Below are positions 20,701-26,227 of a stretch of DNA of 26,227 nucleotides, piece after piece. Where the stretch lies: contig CAYNFH010000073.1 of the NCBI GenBank assembly GCA_964396385.1, positions 1 through 26,227 of the forward strand, read 5' to 3'. The notes below the pieces were generated by a model, which saw only the letters and a list, made by a program, of their open reading frames with translations, ran no database searches and had not been told where the DNA came from. The DNA comes from CAYNFH01 sp964396385 (lineage in GTDB: Bacteria > Armatimonadota > Chthonomonadetes > Chthonomonadales > CAJBBX01). Position 1 is the stretch's first letter. Each line of letters opens with the position of its first letter. Made by a program: the position numbers and the translations under genes.

Positions 20701-22379
20701 GTCAGCCGGGACAGCCTGGTCTGGCTCTCGGCCGCCTTCGCGGCCGCCAAGGCCCTGGCGGCGTTGGCCTCCAGCGCACGGACGTGCGCGGTGCGGGCGT
20801 TCTGGGCCGCCTGCTGGGCGCTGCGGTCTGCCTCCGCCTTTCTGGCTTGGGCGATGCGCGCGCTTGCGGTGGCGGATGCGGCGGCGGCACTGGCCCTCGT
20901 TGCCTGCTCGTCCCGCTGCGCCAGGGAGGCGCGCAGTTCGCCCGCCGCGGCGCTGAGGCGGCGGGCCAGCAAGGAGGCCCGCCGCTCGTTCGTCACTGCA
21001 ATGGCCGTGAGCGCGCCGAGAACGCACAGCACCACCGAAGCTACGGTGGCCGCCTGGAGCAGACCGCGCCGGAAGGCGGCCTGCTGGCGTCGCCGCTCCG
21101 CGTCCGGCATGTTCTCTCGGGCCCATCGCCGGTCAAAGACGCGGGCGTAGATGCGGTTGCCCACCACCAGTCGGCGGCTGCCTCCCTCCGCGGGAATAGA
21201 GCGCACTACGCCGGAGAGGCGCAGAAGGTCCGCCACCGGGTAGTTCTCATGGTCCAACACGCCACGGGACCATGGCGCCCCGTCACACACGCGTCCGTAG
21301 CGGTCCAGGAGCGCGGCAGGTCCGCCGGGGAGGTCCTCCGGCACGCGGAGCAGCCGCTCCCGCACGAAGAGTAGGTTGTCGTCCCGCCAGGGTCCCGCGC
21401 CGCTCAGGAATGCGGCCGCACAGACCTGGTCCACCAGCCTGACGGGATTCCAAAAGGCGGGTCCCTCGTGCAGTCTGGCAGCCACAGCCTGGCACAGGCG
21501 CTGGGTGAGGTACGGATGGCCTCCGGTCCAGTGGAGGATGCGGGAAAGAAGGGGAGAGGACTGAGTCGAGAGTCGAGAGTCGAGAGTCGAGCCAGAGTCT
21601 GGGATCGCCGAGTCGCCCCCTCGCCGCGTCGCCGCGTCAGCCCTTAACCTTCTGCCGTTCTCCCCCTCTCCCCCTCCAAGCCCTGCCGCCAGGGGGGCAG
21701 CCTCGCTGGGGGTGAAGTCGGTGAGCTCGATGCGGCGGCCGATGTTGAAGGGAGTGGTGCGCGGATCCCGGATGAGGTCCGTGGGGAGGGCCACGCCCAG
21801 GAGACAGAAGGTGATCCGCCGCAGGTGAGGCTCGGAGGAGCGGCGGTTGTAGTGCGCCCGGATGGCGGCGAACAGCTCATCCGTGGAGAACGGCAAGCTG
21901 CGGACGGCATCAATCTCGTCGACGAACAGGACAAGCGGACAACGGAGTTCTGAAGCCTCTTTGGTCTGTGGCCGTTCCTTTGCGGCCCGTCCCGGTAGCG
22001 CGACCTGCTCGATAGCGGACATGAACCGCTGGAGCGGACCCAGCTCGGTGTGCCGAAGCCAGAACTCTTCCAGCTCGTCTTCCAGATCGAGCCGCAGGCC
22101 GAGCTGGAGGAGCTGGCCGTGGTACCACTGGTCCGGGGTCAGATTCCGACCGATCGCCGTAAGGTCCAGGAGAGCGGTGCGGATGCCGGCCTGCCGCAGC
22201 CGGGCGGCTGTGCGGACCATGAGCGAGCTCTTGCCCATCTGCCGCGATGTGAGGATGTAACAGAACTCCCCGGCGACGAGGGCATCGATCAGGTCCTTGT
22301 CGGCTTGCCGTTCGACGTAGGAGGGGGCGTCCGGACAGAGCGTCCCGCTGGTGACGTAAAAACAGCCGGCGGCGTTCAC
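17733..22379 (-). CDS. AAA-like ATPase - transmembrane - WD40 - NPCBM-like multidomain protein
   Basis: 1548 residues. An AAA-like (AAA_35-type) domain covers ~10-420, with Walker A TSRQMGKSS (44-52), Walker B VLFVDEID (150-157), TPFNIGRRIELTDF (209-222) and the conserved WTGGHPYLTQRLCQ (284-297). One transmembrane helix is at ~442-463, then an Ala/Arg-rich coiled coil (~464-590). About fifteen WD40-like repeats (~613-1265) follow, with ARLWDxxTGxP strands, enough for two propellers. A TPR-like helical stretch (~1330-1395) and a C-terminal NPCBM-like beta domain (VDVDLGGARAFTVRVEEWGG, VWADARVQL) end it. GTG 22379 overlaps the upstream stop codon in GTGA. About 44 residues between GL (232-234) and LLSRIL are encoded by repeat arrays. 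Function unknown; the layout suggests a nucleotide-driven membrane sensor. Confidence 0.88.
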   Translation of the reverse strand: MNAAGCFYVTSGTLCPDAPSYVERQADKDLIDALVAGEFCYILTSRQMGKSSLMVRTAARLRQAGIRTALLDLTAIGRNLTPDQWYHGQLLQLGLRLDLEDELEEFWLRHTELGPLQRFMSAIEQVALPGRAAKERPQTKEASELRCPLVLFVDEIDAVRSLPFSTDELFAAIRAHYNRRSSEPHLRRITFCLLGVALPTDLIRDPRTTPFNIGRRIELTDFTPSEAAPLAAGLGGGEGENGRRLRADAATRRGGDSAIPDSGSTLDSRLSTQSSPLLSRILHWTGGHPYLTQRLCQAVAARLHEGPAFWNPVRLVDQVCAAAFLSGAGPWRDDNLLFVRERLLRVPEDLPGGPAALLDRYGRVCDGAPWSRGVLDHENYPVADLLRLSGVVRSIPAEGGSRRLVVGNRIYARVFDRRWARENMPDAERRRQQAAFRRGLLQAATVASVVLCVLGALTAIAVTNERRASLLARRLSAAAGELRASLAQRDEQATRASAAAASATASARIAQARKAEADRSAQQAAQNARTAHVRALEANAARALAAAKAAESQTRLSRLTVANAVRAMDEGDLSAALLWSVEALKQDAGQPCRAAMDRVRIACLLREIPTPERIWFGVRAAVLSRDGLYVAAALRDGSARLYRTSDGAPITPPIRQAGPIRDVRLSADGSRLLAFGGQCARVWSATTGRPVGPPLLQGGEKFTDAQLSRDGRHVLTGGDRGVTLVWDGDTGAHRLYPGGWGKVTHVEFSPDERSFLRTLRTIPAAWAFYTVQVVDLATGSIAPQGTGQEPLNWATFCPDGRTVVTAGANGVARCWTAAKGRPTTPDMVHGGPILRVKYSPDGRFLATANVDGTASLWDAVTGQRIGRPIQHASPVNQVCFSPDGGRLATASNDSTARLWDGRTGQPLGLPLIHSGPVESLAFCPEGRRLLTVDALGCARLWDLARHGEPDLAPGEYANGHLAAFSADGKRLSTADFDYGARIWDAFTGKPVTPMLHHDGRVEALVFSRNGRYVATASQDGLARVWDARSGRLVCSMRHPTFVKRAAFSSDGRLLATVTGNTGYIWSAATGRRVWMLKGHSGTLTGVAAQPRGSMLLTCGLDGTARLWDLRTGKTARVLRHGSPVVSAQFSPDGRYAATAGVDGTVRTWSVPSCAAGPPLCQNGSLMGVEFSPNGRRLVTWGETNGSGETRIWDTATGAPIGSPLRHRSRVVSAAISPDGRLALTCSVHHTARLWDAATGEPISPPITGGDEMHSACFSPDGRQLATTCGDGCLELRRLAPDTQSVPELERVAEMLAARRIDAGGGLERLTPADLQVLWTRGGMPEEPAALRREERAWYAREAYRCMGAGAWAEACRRLSRVLELDPGCARGRVGRAEARYEMGDWRGVLADCAGALGPGPKILVLESHYPIRSIHSGGAALRIGLQMFRDGVAGRSGSRLLVLLPAPAARFAAVVGTTAPSSWPNRQMRLAFSVQAPGKERYRSPWIGPGSGQRVDVDLGGARAFTVRVEEWGGDPSLPSVWADARVQLNDGRTLRLSDLPLHIPGAL
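21563..21638. repeat. Heptamer and octamer arrays inside the AAA domain coding region
   Basis: GAGTCGA is repeated four times (21563-21590), followed after a short gap by GCCGAGTC, GCCCCCTC, GCCGCGTC and GCCGCGTC in strict 8-base register (21607-21638). The first array shares GAGTCGAGAGTCG with 9388-9400; the second shares its GCCGCGTC pair with 11435-11450. The reading frame is kept through both, giving the low-complexity stretch ADAATRRGGDSAIPDSG and TLDSRLSTQ. Confidence 0.7.
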
Positions 22380-24199
22380 CCTACGGGCACTCCCGCCGGC
22401 TCCGGCACCGCGAACAGCTTGAGGGAATGCGCCTCGTAGAGGCCCGAGCGGAAGCGCGCTTCACCCTCCGTGGCGCCCGTGATGATGCCGGCAGTCCGGA
22501 GCCGATAGAAACTGGACGTGGGGATCGGAGGGCTCTGAGGCTGTAGCAGTGAGTGGACCGCTCTCCGAAGAGCCGCATCTGACGTCACCAGGGTGAAGAC
22601 GCGCTGCAAGTGAGCCGCGAAGGGGCCACACGGCTGGAGAGTGGCCGCATGGAATGCGGCAAAGTCCAGGCTGTGCCTGACCATTTCTGCCAGCCCCCGG
22701 CGGACCAGGTAGGGACAGCCGCCGACCAGGCACAGAAAGCCCGAGATCTCCTGCTCATTCCGGAGGGGTGAGCCGCTGCGGCGGTTCAGCTCCTCCACCT
22801 CCGCGCGGGTGAAGTCGCCCAGGTCGATGCGCGTGCCCACGTTGAAAGGCGAGAGGTTCAGGTCGTCAATCAGGAGGTGCGCCTCGGTGGCATACGTCAG
22901 CACCAGGGTGAGCCGCTCCCAAGGACCGCCTGGGTCCAGGGCACGCTCGTTGTGCCACGTCCTGAACATGGCCAGGACCTCCGTGCCAAAGTCCAACCCC
23001 ACCAGCCGGTCTACCTCGTCAATGGCCCAGACAAGGCGCGCGGCGGTGCCGGCCAGGACCAGTCGGCGCAGGTAGCGGCTCAGGTTGGCGTTTGCGCCGC
23101 GATGGGCGGACCAGTGCGAGTCCGGAGGGTCCAGGTCGAGCTGGTCCGAGAGGTCGACGGCCAGCGCGCGCAGAAGCGAGTCCGCGGACGCAAGCTGCTC
23201 CGCGTTGCAGGCCTGTAGGTTGCTCAACGCCACATAAGCGCCGCCCGTGCGCGCGTGCTGCAGACCACGGGCGAGGAGCGAAGTCTTGCCCACTCCGCCA
23301 GGTCCCTTCAGCAGCACCAGACCGTCTCCCCAATCAATGGCAGTCTTCAATTCCTGGTCGGCGGGGCGCGGAATATAGAATGGGGAATCGAGCGGCGCCG
23401 CGCCGCCCACCGGCTCCAGGTGGAGTGTGGCGGAGCCGCTCCGGCCGGCAGCCTCCAAGTGGGTGCCGGGCCGCCCCGGCAGGCCGAGCGACTCCAGGAG
23501 GGAGCGCGTACGTCCGGAGGGGCAGGCGTCCAGCTCCTCCGCCAGCAGGCGCCTCAGGTCGCTGAACTCGCGCAGTGCCGCTCCACGGCGGCCGGCGGCC
23601 GCATAGAGGCTTACCAGGTCCGCGCGGGAATCCTCCGCCAAGGGGTCCAGCCGTACGGCACAACGCGCGTAGTCAATGGCGCGGGACAGGTCGCCGTTCC
23701 GTCGATACCATTCGACCAGGCGGCAGGCTGCACTGGAGATGCAGCCTGCCAGGCGCCGCCTCTCCGGCTCGATCCAGTCTTCATAGAAGCCGGGCAGCAG
23801 CTCCCCGCAGTAAAGGCCGAGAGCCCTCTCCAGAGCGTCCATGCTGTTCGCCCCTTCGCCCGTCGCTGCCTGGAGCTCCGCCTCCAGCGCGGCCGTGTCC
23901 GTTTGCACGCGATCCGGATCCAGCCTCACGCTGACGCGATCTGTATACAGCGCGCCGGCAGGCAGGGCGTTCTTGCGCAGCCAGGAGAGCGCGATGTTCA
24001 GCCTGTGGCGGGCGGCCTCCGGATCGTCGTCCGGCCAGAGCTGCTCTATCAGCAGGTCACGCGGAAATGTGCGTCCGCAATGGTACGCGAGGAGGGCGAG
24101 GAGGGAGGCGGTCTTCCGCGTGCGAAAGCGGTCAACGGCCTGGCGGTCAAGATGGACCACCATGCCGCCAAGGAGCTGGATGCGACAGGAAGGGATCAT
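22376..24199 (-). CDS. SARP-type transcriptional regulator with AAA ATPase domain
   Basis: 607 residues. An OmpR-like winged helix is at ~5-95 (IQLLGGMVVHLDR, RFRTRKTASLLALLAYH, RDLLIEQLWPDDDPEAARHRLNIALSWLR). A bacterial transcriptional activation domain follows at ~100-235 (YCGELLPGFYEDWIEPERRRL, YARCAVRLDPLAEDSR). An AAA domain covers ~275-540, with Walker A GPGGVGKTS (299-307), Walker B LVWAIDEVD (389-397), SPFNVGTRIDLGDF (450-463) and a CLVGGCPYLVRR sensor-like stretch. The last two match positions of the same kind in the downstream WD40 protein, so the two ATPase domains are related. SARP-type proteins bind direct repeats and activate nearby promoters. It is the first gene of the operon. 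Confidence 0.88.
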   Translation of the reverse strand: MIPSCRIQLLGGMVVHLDRQAVDRFRTRKTASLLALLAYHCGRTFPRDLLIEQLWPDDDPEAARHRLNIALSWLRKNALPAGALYTDRVSVRLDPDRVQTDTAALEAELQAATGEGANSMDALERALGLYCGELLPGFYEDWIEPERRRLAGCISSAACRLVEWYRRNGDLSRAIDYARCAVRLDPLAEDSRADLVSLYAAAGRRGAALREFSDLRRLLAEELDACPSGRTRSLLESLGLPGRPGTHLEAAGRSGSATLHLEPVGGAAPLDSPFYIPRPADQELKTAIDWGDGLVLLKGPGGVGKTSLLARGLQHARTGGAYVALSNLQACNAEQLASADSLLRALAVDLSDQLDLDPPDSHWSAHRGANANLSRYLRRLVLAGTAARLVWAIDEVDRLVGLDFGTEVLAMFRTWHNERALDPGGPWERLTLVLTYATEAHLLIDDLNLSPFNVGTRIDLGDFTRAEVEELNRRSGSPLRNEQEISGFLCLVGGCPYLVRRGLAEMVRHSLDFAAFHAATLQPCGPFAAHLQRVFTLVTSDAALRRAVHSLLQPQSPPIPTSSFYRLRTAGIITGATEGEARFRSGLYEAHSLKLFAVPEPAGVPVG

Positions 24200-24430
24200 G
24201 CGAATTACTTGCCCATGGGAGATGCGGCCGCGTACACTGCTCAGCTCGCGGCCGTCCGCGCCAACGAGTCTACCGTACTCCCTCAGGGGGCCGCTCTCCT
24301 GCTTTGCAGTTGTCTTCCGGCAGAGAGTGCGAGGACGATTCTAGAGGGAATTCCTGTGCAATTTAGCCAATAGCAATCAAGAGGAGCGGTATCCAACGGA
24401 TTCCGCATCTGCAGCCACCAAGAGGTAGAT

Positions 24431-26116
24431 ATGCCATTCAGATACTTGCAGCGGCCAGCGTACCCAGCAGCGTTGTTCCTTGCTCTGCCGATCCTGTTGT
24501 TCGGCTGCGGCGGCGGTGGTGGCGGCCCCACGACGACTCCCGTACATGTGGACATCCAGTGGCCCGCCCGAAGCCGGCAGGTCAACGCGGTATCGTCTGC
24601 CCTGTCAGCCACTGTCACCCTGAAGGGCGCCAACCCGGACGGGAGCGACTTTGCGTTCATTGTGAACCGCGACACGACTCCTGCCGCCTACACGCGAACG
24701 GAGGTGTCACCGGGTCCTGCCCGAACCGGCACGTGGGAGCTCCAGGCGCGGTTCTATACGCAGCCGGGAAGCAGTGGATCCGTGGTGGGTACGGCAGACG
24801 CACAGGTACTCCTCCGACCGGATGGGACTCTGGCAAAACCGGACGGAAGCGCGCTCGGGTCCATAGATACGGTGGGTACCGCTGCGACCGTGTTCATCGC
24901 ACCGTTCCAGCGTATCGTAACCGGTCAGACAGCCGACCTAGACGTGACCGCGACGGATACGTCCAACAACGTCCTGGCCATAACACCGGGATCCATCTTC
25001 TACCAGGTGACCGCGGGAACGGACAACCTCCAGGTGGTGAACGGCCAGTTGAAAGGGCTCGCGTCCGGCCAGGCGATGGTAACCGCCACGGTGGACGGTA
25101 AGGCGAGTCCGCCACAAACAGTATTCGTCTCCGCAGACATCCATATACAAACTTTGCAGCTTTCGGCAAACGATATCATCTACGATGCCGCAAGGCAGAA
25201 GATATACGCGAGCGTGCCCAGCAACATGGGCGGATCCCTGGGCAACACAATAACGGTGATCGATCCCGCAAACGGAACCGTGGGGCCATCCATCCCTATC
25301 GGAAGTGAGCCGGCCAAGCTTGCCATCTCTGACGACGACCAGTTCCTCTACGTGGGATTGAACGGGGCCGCCGCCATTCGCCGCGTGAACCTGGCGACCA
25401 TGTCGCCGGACATACAGTTCAGTCTCGGGAGCGACCAGTTCCTTGGCCCCTACTATCCGGGAGATATCGCCGTCATGCCCGGCAGCCCGCACACAGTGGC
25501 GGTCTCTCTTCGCAGGCTCGGCGTCAGTCCAGCCTTTGGAGGGGTAGCGATTTACGATGACGGCGTGCGGCGGCCGACGGTGGTAGGCTCCTATCCAACC
25601 GAGATCGATTCCATCGCGTTTGGAGCGACTGCTTCGCGTCTCTATGGATACAACAACGAGACGACGGGATACGAGTTCACCCGGATGAATGTGGACGCCA
25701 ATGGGGTCACAGCCCAGGACAGCACGGGGAACCTCCTTCAGGGATTCAACGTTCAGATACTCTTTGCCGGAGGATCGGTCTACTCGTCCAACGGCAGAGT
25801 TATTGATCCGGAGGCCCGCACCGTAGTCGGCACCTACGAGCTGGGCAGCGCTGGATTCTCTGGCGTGTCGTTCTTCCCGGACCCAGCGCTCAATCTTGTT
25901 TACTTTGTGACGAGCGAGTTCCAGAGCTCAATCGCCACGCTGGAGGTTTTCAACGCCAAGTCGTTCGTGCAGGTATCCCGAGCAGACATACCGATTACGG
26001 CCGGCTCACCCGAGCCAAATCACATGCCCGGGTTAGTAAAGTGGGGACAGAACGGGCTGGCGTTTAACACTAACCGCGGGGAAGTCGTATTATTGTCGCC
26101 CATTCCTACGCAATAG
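24431..26116 (+). CDS. Lipoprotein with Ig-like and beta-propeller domains
   Basis: 561-residue lipoprotein. The lipobox LLFGC (C at residue ~26) is followed by six Gly, a flexible tether after lipidation. Residues ~30-160 form a beta-rich domain. A bacterial Ig-like (Big_2-type) segment lies at ~165-235, with VVNGQLKGLASGQAMVTATVDG. From ~240 a seven-blade propeller of the YVTN/PQQ-like type runs to the end (AKLAISDDDQFLYVGLNG, NTITVIDPANGTVG). AGAGG lies 6 bases before the ATG. It is transcribed away from the SARP regulator across a 231-base gap with no other gene, so it is a candidate target of that regulator. Function unknown; likely surface binding or structural. Confidence 0.85.
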   Translation: MPFRYLQRPAYPAALFLALPILLFGCGGGGGGPTTTPVHVDIQWPARSRQVNAVSSALSATVTLKGANPDGSDFAFIVNRDTTPAAYTRTEVSPGPARTGTWELQARFYTQPGSSGSVVGTADAQVLLRPDGTLAKPDGSALGSIDTVGTAATVFIAPFQRIVTGQTADLDVTATDTSNNVLAITPGSIFYQVTAGTDNLQVVNGQLKGLASGQAMVTATVDGKASPPQTVFVSADIHIQTLQLSANDIIYDAARQKIYASVPSNMGGSLGNTITVIDPANGTVGPSIPIGSEPAKLAISDDDQFLYVGLNGAAAIRRVNLATMSPDIQFSLGSDQFLGPYYPGDIAVMPGSPHTVAVSLRRLGVSPAFGGVAIYDDGVRRPTVVGSYPTEIDSIAFGATASRLYGYNNETTGYEFTRMNVDANGVTAQDSTGNLLQGFNVQILFAGGSVYSSNGRVIDPEARTVVGTYELGSAGFSGVSFFPDPALNLVYFVTSEFQSSIATLEVFNAKSFVQVSRADIPITAGSPEPNHMPGLVKWGQNGLAFNTNRGEVVLLSPIPTQ

Positions 26117-26130
26117 CGTGCACGCTTCCA

Positions 26131-26227
26131 TCAGAAGCTGCCGGAGCCGGTGCCGGAGAAGGAGCCGGAGCTGGTGTCAGCCGCCGGCGCGGCGCTGCTG
26201 GTATCTATCGGGGCAGAGGCGGCGGCG
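26131..26227 (-). CDS. C-terminal end of a low-complexity protein (partial)
   Basis: From the contig end the minus strand reads ...SAPIDTSSAAPAADTSSGSFSGTGSGSF and stops at TGA (26133-26131). Ser/Gly/Ala-rich tails of this form are common at the ends of secreted or TPM-domain proteins. It converges with the lipoprotein gene (gap 14 bases). Only about 32 codons are visible, so the identity is open and the frame could be chance. Confidence 0.45.
   Translation of the reverse strand, partial: AAASAPIDTSSAAPAADTSSGSFSGTGSGSF

Noticed and set aside
18135..21374. 1079-codon plus-strand frame opposite the WD40 gene
   Set aside because: Shadow of the WD40 coding strand caused by high GC and repeated codons. 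It shows the repeats only because the opposite strand has them.
21563..21638. Possible transposon insertion breaking the AAA-WD40 gene
   Set aside because: The reading frame is intact through the arrays and the conserved domain resumes directly, so it is not a disrupted gene.

Overview
The window looks like a complete contig from a GC-rich, free-living bacterium, most likely Armatimonadota (a guess). Pointers are a PEP-CTERM-like tail of the 'TPEGSSLA' type, a SARP/AAA regulator, an AAA-WD40 protein with an NPCBM-like tail, a stand-alone TIM-barrel sugar isomerase and many short dispersed palindromic repeats. MurJ (lipid II flippase) and Lnt (lipoprotein maturation) show a peptidoglycan-making, lipoprotein-making cell. 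The first ~85 bases are G/C homopolymer runs running into a copy of a hairpin repeat, which looks like an assembly end in a repeat. No tRNA, rRNA, CRISPR array, transposase or phage gene was recognised.

Layout. 1-5034: murJ, a 90-bp MITE-like element with perfect terminal inverted repeats and flanking direct repeats, a membrane protein, a small unknown gene and lnt. 5047-5937: a primary-type sigma factor convergent with lnt, with a near-consensus parS-like palindrome in its upstream region. 6502-9379: a small charged protein, a PIG-L deacetylase, and an ECF sigma factor followed by a coiled-coil protein. 9606-13225: a FAD reductase, a BON-like protein, a sugar isomerase and, from a divergent promoter pair, an antitoxin/PIN toxin pair whose toxin appears to start at CTG. 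13302-15637: a minus-strand run of damaged genes (alpha/beta hydrolase with its middle deleted, DUF1579-like/PDZ gene split at a poly-G run, PEP-CTERM remnant, SnoaL-like gene with an in-frame amber codon), mixed with dispersed repeats. 15671-17633: a secreted kelch protein and a small LuxR-type regulator. 17733-24199: a two-gene operon of a SARP-type DNA-binding AAA protein and a 1548-residue AAA-TM-WD40-NPCBM-like protein, with related ATPase domains and stop/start overlap in GTGA. 24431-26116: a divergent lipoprotein with a beta-propeller; the contig ends in the C-terminus of another minus-strand gene.

Two things stand out. First, the SARP-AAA / AAA-WD40 operon looks like a sensor-plus-regulator pair. 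Second, at least six loci carry tandem 7- or 8-base 'words' (GGTGTTCA, GGTTACA, GGAGTGRT-like, GGTTGAA, GAGTCGA, GCCNNNTC), often with an inverted copy nearby that would make a long hairpin at a gene boundary. Word sequences mostly differ between loci while the architecture is shared, and one array lies in frame inside the AAA domain of the WD40 protein.
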